DNA from: Myxococcales bacterium
GTDB taxonomy: Bacteria; Myxococcota; Bradymonadia; REDH01
Direction: 5' to 3'
Length of the DNA: 8,996 nt
Assembly (NCBI GenBank): GCA_018970625.1
Contig: JAGWVZ010000119.1
Coordinates: 1 to 8,996 of the forward strand
The translations under genes and the position numbers were made by a program. The notes below the pieces were generated by a model that was not told where the DNA came from, did no database searches, and was given only the letters and a program-made list of their open reading frames with translations. Within the stretch, counting starts at the first letter, position 1; the number at the start of each line of letters is the position of its first letter. Positions 1 through 6,664 of the stretch are shown here, one piece after another.

Positions 1-102
1 CCCGCCGTATGGGCGAAAGCGCGCGAGACGGCGGTCTGCAAGTAGTCCATCTGTCTGGAAAAATCACTGGACTCGGCCCACGGGGCAGGCTGATCGGTTA
101 CC

Positions 103-1134
103 GTGCTCGGCGAGAGCGTGGTCCTGCATCAACTCAAGGCCGCCTTCCCGCTCGATACGTTCGACCTCACCACCACCACCGCGGAGCAGGCCGATATTCG
201 CGCGATGCTTGAGCTTCCGAACGGCGTCAAGCGGGAGCTAAGAGTAGAGGTCAAGCTCTACACCAATGCGGTGACAACGGAGCAGGTCGAGAAATTCCAG
301 CGCGACCTCGCCAGCACCGGCGCAAAGTACGGGCTTTTTGTCTCGCTCACCTCCGACATCGCGAGAATGTCCGGGCCTTTTGTCATCGATCAACGCACCA
401 ACTATACCGCCATTTATGTGCCAAGCGCAGGCGTCGATGGGTGGGGCCTCATCCGTGGCCTGACGATGATTCGTGCGATCATGGCAGCGCAAGAGCAGTC
501 GGGCTCGCGGCTGGTCTTTGATGCCTCTCGTCTGGAGCGGGCCTGGCAGCGCATTCACGAACAGATGCACAAGTTCGAAGGTCAGGCCAAGGCAATTGCC
601 GAGGTTGCAGCCGGTCTCGCCAAGGCGCGAGAGTCACTCAATTCGGCCCTTGATGCGCAGATCCTCAAAGCCAAGGATACCGAGGCGAGTCTGCGCCGCG
701 GCCTGGACGCGCTGCAGAATGCGCTCAAGGACGAGTTCGACGGCCTGCCCTCGCCAACCCCGCCGCAGCTGCCTCTGGTCATTGAGCCTGCCGAGCAAGC
801 GGAGCGCTTTCAGGCCTTCATACAGGCCCATTCAAGGCTCGCAACGACCACTAGCCGCCTGATCGGCGAGTTTGAACTGCTCGGCCTGCGCTGCGTGTGG
901 AATGCCGAGGGCTCGAATCAACTCTGGTCCGGCGACCGTTGTGTAGGCACCCTGAGCAGGAAGAACGCGTCGAGCATGAGCGTCCGAATCGACCCGGCCG
1001 GCCGGCCGGTCTCGTTCGTGCTCGGGCAGGTGTCGGTCAACAAGGAGAATCAGCTTGAGGTCGTCGTTCCCGGAAAGTTGGAGTCCGAGGAACCCATTAC
1101 ACTCGCGCTGGGGCTGCTCAAACAGGTGGTCTAG
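103..1134 (+). CDS. PD-(D/E)XK nuclease-like protein with coiled coil (distantly DUF2130-like)
   Basis: Predicted DNA-acting protein of 343 aa, function unproven. Seen: residues 3-20 resemble the opening of nuclease-fold proteins (G-E, then hydrophobic helix, then AFP-x-D). D31 followed by E49-V-K51 gives the D...(D/E)-x-K catalytic pattern on adjacent strands, followed by a helix (TTEQVEKFQRDLA) and the strand GLFVSL. Residues about 155-212 are Ala/Lys/Glu-rich with heptad-like spacing, a likely coiled coil. A Pro-rich linker (216-224) leads to a C-terminal part (about 230-343) that I do not recognise. No signal peptide or membrane segment is visible. The start is a GTG; an in-frame TGA lies at 91-93, so the frame cannot extend further upstream, and there is no good Shine-Dalgarno at normal distance. 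DUF2130 proteins usually carry a coiled coil before the nuclease domain; here it follows it. Alternatives: a restriction-type endonuclease or a truncated relative. Coding status fairly sure; family assignment tentative. Confidence 0.72.
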   Translation: MLGESVVLHQLKAAFPLDTFDLTTTTAEQADIRAMLELPNGVKRELRVEVKLYTNAVTTEQVEKFQRDLASTGAKYGLFVSLTSDIARMSGPFVIDQRTNYTAIYVPSAGVDGWGLIRGLTMIRAIMAAQEQSGSRLVFDASRLERAWQRIHEQMHKFEGQAKAIAEVAAGLAKARESLNSALDAQILKAKDTEASLRRGLDALQNALKDEFDGLPSPTPPQLPLVIEPAEQAERFQAFIQAHSRLATTTSRLIGEFELLGLRCVWNAEGSNQLWSGDRCVGTLSRKNASSMSVRIDPAGRPVSFVLGQVSVNKENQLEVVVPGKLESEEPITLALGLLKQVV

Positions 1135-1655
1135 CGCCGGTGCAATAACCAACGCCGAGGGTTGTCGGCGATATAGGCACGCATGGCGGCCAGCTCGTCG
1201 TCGTTGCGAATGACCCGGTCATGGAACGAACGTTGCCACAGTTGCCCATGAAATGGTTGCCAGCCGTGGTGACGCACACCGTCGGCGTATTGGCGAGTGG
1301 TGAAGGTCTTCCACCGTTGAATCACAACCGACAACGGTAGCGACGTCGCCGGTTCATCCAGCCACAGAATGCCGTGCAGGTGATCCGGCATCATCATCGA
1401 GGTATCGACGCGTCAACCCGACGCATGAACCGGCATCGCCGACCATGCGTCAGCGACCATTTGCCCAGCGGGCAGAAGGGTGACAGCTCCTTCGTTGATC
1501 GTGGACAGCAACGGGAAACGGCCCTGTGTGCAGACCGTCACCAGGTACGCGCCCGGCGAGCCATAGTCATGGCCCTGCAGTCGGAGTTGTTTGCGGAGGT
1601 GTGGCGCGGTGGGGACGAGCGGGGGTTGGAGAGAGCGGTGGAGTTCGCGTTTCAC
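1131..1655 (-). pseudogene. REP-associated tyrosine transposase (RAYT, Y1_Tnp), interrupted by one in-frame stop
   Basis: RAYTs are single-domain HUH transposases that nick and move or maintain REP palindromes. Reading the minus strand from GTG at 1655, the product starts with the family's N-terminal signature (RKQLRLQGHDYGSPGAYLVT, as in typical R.x.RL.GyDYs.pGaYFVT). A TGA at 1413-1415 then stops the frame at codon 81. The same frame continues without any shift into SMMMPDHLHGILWL, which carries the HUH pair (H-L-H, codons 1380-1374). It ends with RNDDELAAMRAYIADNPRRW, where the Tyr of AYIADNP is the expected catalytic tyrosine. Total length about 174 codons, normal for the family. The single nonsense codon separates the N-terminal strand from both catalytic motifs, so an active protein needs readthrough. 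The remainder looks well conserved, which suggests recent inactivation. The stop codon overlaps that of the convergent nuclease-like gene. Family call firm; dead versus recoded status is inference. Confidence 0.85.
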
Positions 1656-1688
1656 GGCCCGGCGGTGAGATCGGAAAATATGGTTTCG

Positions 1689-1700
1689 TTATCGGATTGT
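1689..1700 (+). repeat. 12-bp direct repeat, copy 1
   Basis: TTATCGGATTGT occurs here and again, identically, at 1874-1885. Each copy precedes a copy of the longer degenerate repeat (82 bases before it here, about 40 bases before it for copy 2), so the two may be parts of one duplicated unit with a length change between them. Confidence 0.55.
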
Positions 1701-1763
1701 GAAGCGGCTGTGGCCTATGGGCGGTCGTGGGTGGTGACGTGAACACAGGCGGATGTGGCGTAT

Positions 1764-1810
1764 CGGTGGTCGACATAGGGGCGGGGAGTGCCGGGGTCGT
1801 TGTTAGCATT
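1764..1810 (+). repeat. Degenerate direct repeat, copy A
   Basis: Aligns by eye with 1914-1958. Shared blocks are CGGT, GACAT, GGGGCGG, GAGTGC, GGGTCGTT and CATT in the same order. I count about 36 matches in 47 columns with two gap positions. Not a coding repeat. Confidence 0.5.
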
Positions 1811-1842
1811 CCTGTATGATGTCAGTGGGTTGCGTTGTGTCG

Positions 1843-1875
1843 GTGGCCGACACGGTGGTCGGCCACGGGGTTTTT
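1843..1875 (+). terminator. Palindrome followed by a T-run: terminator-like, or REP-like palindrome
   Basis: Perfect 9-bp arms GTGGCCGAC (1843-1851) and GTCGGCCAC (1858-1866) around a 6-nt loop, followed by GGGG and TTTTT at 1871-1875. The hairpin plus T-run resembles a plus-strand rho-independent terminator, although four G residues separate stem and T-run. It would insulate the operon at 2061 from upstream transcription. Lying in the repeat area upstream of a RAYT, it could equally be a REP-type palindrome recognised by that transposase. Confidence 0.45.
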
Positions 1876-1885
1876 ATCGGATTGT
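1874..1885 (+). repeat. 12-bp direct repeat, copy 2
   Basis: Identical to 1689-1700 (TTATCGGATTGT). It begins inside the T-run that follows the palindrome. Confidence 0.55.
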
Positions 1886-1913
1886 TTATTAGAAACAGAT
1901 GGTTGCGGTTTTT

Positions 1914-1958
1914 CGGTCGCTGACATGGGGGCGGTGAGTGCGGGTCGTTCTCGACATT
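1914..1958 (+). repeat. Degenerate direct repeat, copy B
   Basis: Second copy of the unit at 1764-1810, about 150 bases further on and about 100 bases before the start of the gene at 2061. Same order of conserved blocks, two bases shorter. Confidence 0.5.
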
Positions 1959-2060
1959 AGCTGTCCAGTGAGCCTGTGTCAGAATGACTGTGTGCGAAGT
2001 TGCAGCGGGGGATGCAAATTGGTATGACCAGTTCTTCCCCCCGTTCCCCGAAAGGTAGCT

Positions 2061-2552
2061 GTGACGCAAACAGACAACGGTTTCCTGATGCGGCGTGTGG
2101 CCGATGCCGTGGAAGCGGCGTCGGAGGTGATGTTTCCGGTGAATGATTTTGGGGCGCCCGACTGGAAGAGCACACAGATGGTGGAGCGCACGCTGGACTA
2201 CATGAGTGAGCTGCCGCCGCAGACTCGGCAGCTGCTCATGCTCATGTTTCTGGCGATCGAGTTTGCTTCGCCGTTTCTGCTGGTGGGTCCGGGTCGTTTC
2301 TCGCGGCAGTCGTTCGCGCGTCGGGAACGCGCGATGCAACGCTGGCGCACGTCGTGGTTTGGGCCCTACCGCCTTCTGGCTGACGCCCTGAAAGCGCAGC
2401 TGTGCATGATGTTTCTGTCGCATCGCGCGGTGCAGATGCACATGCGTGTGTGGAAGGCCTGTGACCGCCCCGGCGATGTCATGCAGCTTCCGTATCGGCC
2501 CAACGCTTTTTCAGAGACCACGGCCAATGGCCTTCGGGAGGACATCGCATGA
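2061..2552 (+). CDS. Small partner protein of GMC oxidoreductase (resembles the N-terminal helical part of long-chain alcohol oxidases)
   Basis: 163 aa starting at GTG, with AAAGG (2051-2055) as a plausible ribosome site. It is predominantly helical. Residues about 42-75 read LDYMSELPPQTRQLLMLMF and continue hydrophobic, then come GPGRFSRQSFARRERAMQRW (76-95), a Trp/Ser pair (W95, S98) and a second helix pair (103-130). In eukaryotic and bacterial long-chain fatty alcohol oxidases the region before the FAD domain has the same plan: a Leu-rich helix, RFs...Re..L..W..S, then K-rich helices. So this looks like that N-terminal region encoded as a separate gene; similar proteins are sometimes labelled gluconate 2-dehydrogenase subunit 3-like. 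There is no twin-arginine or Sec signal. It overlaps the next gene by 4 bp (ATGA), so translational coupling and a shared complex are likely. Coding status firm; role as subunit or membrane anchor is inferred. Confidence 0.8.
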   Translation: MTQTDNGFLMRRVADAVEAASEVMFPVNDFGAPDWKSTQMVERTLDYMSELPPQTRQLLMLMFLAIEFASPFLLVGPGRFSRQSFARRERAMQRWRTSWFGPYRLLADALKAQLCMMFLSHRAVQMHMRVWKACDRPGDVMQLPYRPNAFSETTANGLREDIA

Positions 2553-4060
2553 TTCACCATCTGGAGAGCATTCGTCAGGGCTTTGACCTTTCGTGCGATG
2601 TGATCGTGGTGGGCTCGGGCGCCGGCGGTGCCGTCGCCGCCGCGAATTTTGCGGCCGCCGGGCTAAAGACGGTCGTGCTCGAGGCCGGCCCGCAGGTGCG
2701 CAATGAAGACATGACCCGCGATGCGCCGCGGTTTCTGGCTCGCTATTTCTGGGACGGCGGGCTTCGGCTCATGACCGGCTCATCGGCCATCCCCTGCATG
2801 CAGGGTCGCTGTCTGGGCGGCAGCACCGTGTCGAACTCGGCCATCATGTACAAGCTGCCCGACTGGGTACGTCAGGAATGGATCGACGACGATGGCCTGA
2901 AACACCTGTCCGACCCCGCGTTCGATCGCAGTTTTGAGCGCATCATGGCCGGCACACTCACCGCGCCAACACCCATGAATGCGCAGGGCCCACGCAACCT
3001 GATCATTCGGGATGCCCTGACCTCGATGGGCGTCAGCAATGGCCCACTGCCGCGTGCGGTAAAAGACTGTTCGGGCTGCGCCGACTGTATTGTGGGCTGC
3101 GCATGCGGCGCCAAGCAATCGGTGGACCGGTCGTATATTCCCATGGCCGTTCGGGATGGCGCCGAGGTCTATACGTGTGCCAATGTGGACCGCGTGTTGA
3201 TGGAGGGGAGCAAGGCCGTTGGCGTGACAGGGCGCGTGATTGACCCGAAGACCTGGAAGGCGACGGGCAACTTTACCGTGCGCGCACCCCGCGTGGTGCT
3301 GGCAGCCGGCGCCACACACACACCCTGTTTGTTGCAAAAGAGTGGTATCACGCATCGTGGCATGGTTGGCGGCACCCTGTTTGCACACATCAGCGGCGGC
3401 GTGGTGGGCATTATGGACAAGCCCATGCACCCGTGGGTAGGCGCGGCGCAAGGCTGGGGCGCCATCAGCAAAGACATCAAGGGAATGAAGTTTGAGTCGC
3501 TGTGGGCCGACCCGAGCGTGATGCTGGTCAAGTGGGGCGGGTTTGGTCCGTCTTTCCTGCGAAAACTTCAGGAAGTTCCCTACTCGACGGTGGGCGCGAT
3601 TGTGTATCGCGGCAAATGTACAGGGCGCGTGCGAGCCAAGCGCGACGGCCTGCCCAGTATCAAGCTGTGGATTCCACCTTCCGAAGCGCAGACGGTATTC
3701 CGCGGTATGAAGATCATGGCCGACGGATTATTACGAAATGGCGCGAAATATGTATTCGCCGGCAATATTCGGGGTATTCCCGAAGAGCTGCGGTCCGAAA
3801 AAGAAACGGAATTATTACTGTCGCCGAAATTACATGCAGGTAACTTACCGATGACCGGCAACCATATTTTCGGTTCGGTTCGTATGACAGGCGACGAGCG
3901 AACAGGGCCGATCGCACCGGATGGCAGCGTGCGCGGTGTCACCGGCATTCATGTGGTGGACGCCAGCATCTTCCCCAGCCCGAGCGCCGTCAACCCGCAG
4001 GCGACCATCATGGCGCTCAGCGACATGATCACCCGTCGCATGGCCGATATGGCCAACTGA
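2549..4060 (+). CDS. GMC-family FAD oxidoreductase with Cys cluster (alcohol/sterol dehydrogenase type)
   Basis: 503 aa flavoprotein expected to oxidise an alcohol (long-chain, sterol or similar) to an aldehyde or ketone; substrate not deducible. Seen: Rossmann FAD motif GSGAGG (residues 22-27) with VLEAG (43-47) binding the FAD ribose; GGSTVSNSA (90-98), the GMC signature loop; a Cys cluster C174-x2-C-x2-C-x3-C184-x-C186 followed by GAKQS; LAAGATHTP (251-259), the second GMC signature; and C-terminal GNHIFGSVRM with catalytic His439 and VNPQATIMA with Asn482. Length is normal for short bacterial members. The start overlaps the upstream stop and has a strong Shine-Dalgarno, GGGAGGA at 2536-2542. 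CxxCxxCxxxC is the spacing of a 4Fe-4S ligand set; related alcohol dehydrogenases have a comparable Cys-rich loop, but cluster binding is unproven. Leu codon use changes locally to TTA at 3728-3847. No signal peptide, so cytoplasmic or membrane-associated through its small partner. Confidence 0.9.
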   Translation: MIHHLESIRQGFDLSCDVIVVGSGAGGAVAAANFAAAGLKTVVLEAGPQVRNEDMTRDAPRFLARYFWDGGLRLMTGSSAIPCMQGRCLGGSTVSNSAIMYKLPDWVRQEWIDDDGLKHLSDPAFDRSFERIMAGTLTAPTPMNAQGPRNLIIRDALTSMGVSNGPLPRAVKDCSGCADCIVGCACGAKQSVDRSYIPMAVRDGAEVYTCANVDRVLMEGSKAVGVTGRVIDPKTWKATGNFTVRAPRVVLAAGATHTPCLLQKSGITHRGMVGGTLFAHISGGVVGIMDKPMHPWVGAAQGWGAISKDIKGMKFESLWADPSVMLVKWGGFGPSFLRKLQEVPYSTVGAIVYRGKCTGRVRAKRDGLPSIKLWIPPSEAQTVFRGMKIMADGLLRNGAKYVFAGNIRGIPEELRSEKETELLLSPKLHAGNLPMTGNHIFGSVRMTGDERTGPIAPDGSVRGVTGIHVVDASIFPSPSAVNPQATIMALSDMITRRMADMAN

Positions 4061-4349
4061 TGTTCGGCGGTCGCGGCGCTGCTTCGGGCCACCGATGATC
4101 CGAAGCCATGCGGGCAAGCCTGCACTACAGGGCGGAATGCTGACCGTTCGGCAGCGTGTGAGTCAGACGCCGGCGCCGCTCCGTCCGTCCAGCGGGAGCG
4201 TCAGGCCGGAGCGGTCGCATGGGACACACCGCCGCCCTGCCCATCGGCTGGTTCAGTGTTCCGCTTGGCTTGATCTGCGCAATGTTCTAGAGCCCCTCGC
4301 TCAGCAGGGCCGTGCTCTGTAGTTCGTACTTCGCACCGTGATGTATCGC
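4061..4349. other. Intergenic region upstream of the polysaccharide operon
   Basis: About 280 bases without a credible gene. It contains two stem-loop candidates without T-runs: GCTTCGG (4081-4087) with CCGAAGC (4100-4106), and CCGCTCCG (4176-4183) with CGGAGCGG (4207-4214). The first sits 20 bases after the GMC gene and might aid transcript ending. I see no ops/JUMPStart-type element (GGCGGTAG) of the kind found before many polysaccharide operons, and no convincing promoter, though one must lie here if the operon starts at the dehydrogenase. Confidence 0.5.
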
Positions 4350-5630
4350 ATGTCGGAACGGGTCGCCGTGATTGGACTTGGTTATGTGGGACTGCCCGTG
4401 GCGTTGGCTTTTGCGCGAACGCACGCGGTAGCCGTGGGGTTCGACATTAACCCGGTGCGTGTGACCGAGTTGAACAACGCGTATGACCGGACGGGTGAGG
4501 TCTCGTCGGACGAGCTGAAAGCCAGCACGCTGCGCGTGACCGACGACCCCGCGGCGCTGCAGGGCACCACCTTCTTTGTGGTGACCGTGCCGACCCCGAT
4601 CGACGAGCACAAACAGCCCGACCTGACGCCGGTGCGAAAGGCGTCCGAGACGGTGGCGCGAGCGCTGAGTCGTGGGGCGGTGGTGGTGTTTGAGAGCACG
4701 GTGTACCCCGGCGTCACCGAGGAATTTTGCGGACCGATTCTGGAGCGCCTCTCGGGGCTGCGCGCAGGCGTCGATTTTTTTCTGGGTTATTCGCCCGAAC
4801 GCATCAACCCGGGTGACAAGGAGCATACGCTGGAGCGCATCACCAAGGTGGTGAGCGGACAGGACGCAGCGACGCTGGAGCGGGTGGCGAGCGCGTACGG
4901 AAGTTTTGTGGCGGCGGGGGTGCACCGGGCGCCGTCGATCAAGGTGGCCGAGGCCGCGAAGGTGATCGAGAACACGCAGCGCGACCTGAACATCGCGCTC
5001 ATGAACGAGCTGGCGATTATCTTCGACCGCCTGGGATTGCGCACGTCGGACGTGCTGGCAGCCGCGGGAACCAAGTGGAATTTTCTGAAGTTCACGCCAG
5101 GCCTGGTGGGCGGTCATTGCATTGGGGTCGATCCGTATTACCTGACGGCGCGCGCCGAACAGGCCGGTTATTTTCCGCAGGTGATTCTGGCAGGGCGGCG
5201 AATCAATGACGGCATGGGCGTATTTATCGCTCAGAAGCTTGTGAAAATGCTTATTGGTTCGGATATTACCGTGAAAGGTGCAAAGGTTGGCGTTCTTGGG
5301 CTCACGTTCAAAGAGAACGTGCCCGATCTTCGCAACAGCCGCGTGCCCGATATCATCGGCGAGCTGCGGCAGTTCGGCATTGAGCCGCTGGTGCATGATG
5401 CGGTGGCAGACGGCGCCGAAGCGCACCATGAGTTTGGATTGACCCTGCATGCGATGGACGCTTTCCATCACCTCGATGCGCTCATTGTCGCGGTGTCGCA
5501 TCGTGAATACCTGGCGCTTGGCACCAGCGCGCTTGCCCGCCTCATTCGGCCAGGCGGAGTGCTGGTGGACGTCAAATCCTGTCTTGTACCCGACCAGATG
5601 CCGCCTGACCGGCACTACTGGAGCCTCTAA
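4350..5630 (+). CDS. tviB: UDP-N-acetylhexosamine 6-dehydrogenase (TviB/WbpO type)
   Basis: Oxidises C6 of a UDP-N-acetylhexosamine (UDP-GlcNAc or UDP-GalNAc) in two NAD-dependent steps to the uronic acid, a cytoplasmic precursor step for Vi-like capsule or O-antigen sugars. Seen: NAD motif GLGYVGLP (residues 9-16), VPTPID (80-85), ESTVYPG (115-121), [11 protein letters not shown] (146-156), [20 protein letters not shown] (196-215) and TKWNF (241-245). The catalytic Cys257 is in [13 protein letters not shown], and the C-terminal domain starts with [17 protein letters not shown]. These blocks fit the HexNAc dehydrogenases rather than UDP-glucose dehydrogenases. 426 aa, normal. I chose ATG 4350 because homologues begin a few residues before the NAD loop; GTG 4338 and ATG 4341 are in frame and none has a clear ribosome site. 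First gene of the operon. The symbol follows the family; wbpO would be equally defensible, as GlcNAc versus GalNAc preference cannot be read from sequence. Confidence 0.92.
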   Translation: MSERVAVIGLGYVGLPVALAFARTHAVAVGFDINPVRVTELNNAYDRTGEVSSDELKASTLRVTDDPAALQGTTFFVVTVPTPIDEHKQPDLTPVRKASETVARALSRGAVVVFESTVYPGVTEEFCGPILERLSGLRAGVDFFLGYSPERINPGDKEHTLERITKVVSGQDAATLERVASAYGSFVAAGVHRAPSIKVAEAAKVIENTQRDLNIALMNELAIIFDRLGLRTSDVLAAAGTKWNFLKFTPGLVGGHCIGVDPYYLTARAEQAGYFPQVILAGRRINDGMGVFIAQKLVKMLIGSDITVKGAKVGVLGLTFKENVPDLRNSRVPDIIGELRQFGIEPLVHDAVADGAEAHHEFGLTLHAMDAFHHLDALIVAVSHREYLALGTSALARLIRPGGVLVDVKSCLVPDQMPPDRHYWSL

Positions 5631-5647
5631 ACCCTCGGCGAAACCGT

Positions 5648-6664
5648 ATGGCCAAGATTCTGGTGACCGGCGCAGCCGGCTTTATTGGATACCACCTGTC
5701 GGAGCGCCTGCTGCAGCGCGGCGACGAGGTGATCGGTGTCGATAACCTGAATGATTACTATGACGTGACGTTGAAACACGCGCGGCTGAACCGACTGCGT
5801 CGCCACTCCGGGTTTACGTTCCATCAGGTGGACATCGCCGACCGGGTAGCGATCCCGGCGCTGTTTGCGAGCGAGCGTCCACAGCGGGTGGTGAATCTGG
5901 CGGCGCAGGCCGGCGTTCGCTACTCGATTACGAACCCGCACGCGTATATCGACTCGAATATTCAGGGGTTTATCAATATTCTGGAAGGTTGTCGCCACCA
6001 TGACGTAGCGCATCTGGTATATGCATCGTCGAGCTCGGTATACGGCTCGAACACGAATATGCCGTTCTCGATTCACGACAACGTGGACCACCCAATCAGC
6101 CTGTATGCTGCGACCAAGAAGGCCAATGAGCTGATGGCGCACACGTATAGCCATCTGTATCGCCTGCCGACGACGGGCCTGCGGTTCTTTACCGTATATG
6201 GCCCGTGGGGACGTCCGGACATGGCGCTGTTCCTGTTTACGAAGGCGATCTTGTCAGGGCAGCCCATCCAGGTGTTTAATTACGGGAAAATGCGTCGCGA
6301 TTTCACGTACATCGACGATATCGTGGAAGGCATTATCCGGGTGCTGGATCGCACGGCTTCACCCAACCCGGCGTGGACAGGCGCCGAGCCGGACCCGGGA
6401 ACGTCGTCGGCGCCGTTCCGCGTGTACAACATCGGCAACCACACGCCGGTGGAGCTGCTGGACATGATTGGTATTGTCGAGAAGTGCCTTGGCCGCGAGG
6501 CGGTGAAAGAGATGTTGCCGATGCAGCCCGGAGACGTGCCGGCCACCTGCGCCGACATCGAGGACCTTGAGGCGGACACCGGGTTTACGCCAGCGACGCC
6601 GATCGCAGTCGGTATTGAGCGGTTTATTGCGTGGTACCGAGAGTATTTCGGAGACAGGGCATGA
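5648..6664 (+). CDS. NAD-dependent nucleotide-sugar epimerase, UDP-glucuronate 4-epimerase-like
   Basis: Extended short-chain dehydrogenase expected to invert C4 of a UDP-uronic acid (UDP-GlcA to UDP-GalA, or the N-acetyl uronate made by the preceding enzyme). Seen: GAAGFIG (residues 8-14) binding [13 protein letters not shown] (31-40), typical of UDP-GlcA epimerases; [12 protein letters not shown] (83-94); ASSSSVYG (126-133) with the catalytic Ser; YAATK (Tyr153, Lys157); [14 protein letters not shown] (185-198); and [14 protein letters not shown]. The NLNDYYD and GPWGRPDMA blocks are hallmarks of the CapI/LspL group. 338 aa, matching that group. It starts 17 bp after the dehydrogenase stop, with no obvious Shine-Dalgarno, and overlaps the next gene by ATGA. 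Because the upstream dehydrogenase is a HexNAc type, the true substrate may be UDP-GlcNAcA or UDP-GalNAcA, parallel to the TviB-TviC pair. Family certain; substrate uncertain. Confidence 0.92.
   Translation: MAKILVTGAAGFIGYHLSERLLQRGDEVIGVDNLNDYYDVTLKHARLNRLRRHSGFTFHQVDIADRVAIPALFASERPQRVVNLAAQAGVRYSITNPHAYIDSNIQGFINILEGCRHHDVAHLVYASSSSVYGSNTNMPFSIHDNVDHPISLYAATKKANELMAHTYSHLYRLPTTGLRFFTVYGPWGRPDMALFLFTKAILSGQPIQVFNYGKMRRDFTYIDDIVEGIIRVLDRTASPNPAWTGAEPDPGTSSAPFRVYNIGNHTPVELLDMIGIVEKCLGREAVKEMLPMQPGDVPATCADIEDLEADTGFTPATPIAVGIERFIAWYREYFGDRA

Larger units (their letters stand above)
1656..2060. other. Non-coding stretch upstream of the RAYT, with repeats
   Basis: About 400 bases without a credible gene. 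Open frames here on the minus strand are rich in Pro/Thr/His and match no family I recognise. The stretch holds a repeated 12-mer, a degenerate direct repeat of about 45 bp and one strong palindrome, listed separately. The motif CGGTGG(T/C)CG recurs near 1764, 1841 and 1854. The location directly upstream of a RAYT fits remnants of REP/BIME-type elements, but no canonical REP head could be assigned. The right part must also contain the promoter of the gene at 2061; I see no convincing -35/-10 pair. Confidence 0.6.

Noticed and set aside
9..212. Short plus-strand open frame at the left end
   Set aside because: It overlaps the start of the nuclease-like gene in another frame, has low-complexity Arg/Gly content and shows no motif.
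994..1009. Tandem CCGG x4, a self-complementary 16-mer
   Set aside because: It lies inside a coding frame as Pro-Ala-Gly-Arg-Pro codons and is explained by GC-rich codon choice; no second copy seen.
1803..2441. Minus-strand open frame of 212 codons across the gap and the start of the small partner gene
   Set aside because: The product is His/Gln/Arg-rich without recognisable domains and runs antisense to a gene with family resemblance and a coupled downstream partner.
4081..4214. Two stem-loops considered as terminators after the GMC gene
   Set aside because: The stems are 7-8 bp with loops of 12 and 23 nt and no T-run; too weak to call as terminators, so mentioned only within the intergenic entry.
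4287..5615. Long minus-strand open frame (442 codons) opposite the dehydrogenase gene
   Set aside because: Its product is His/Arg/Gln-rich with no family motif, and it mirrors a gene with full catalytic motifs on the plus strand; long antisense frames are common in GC-rich genes.
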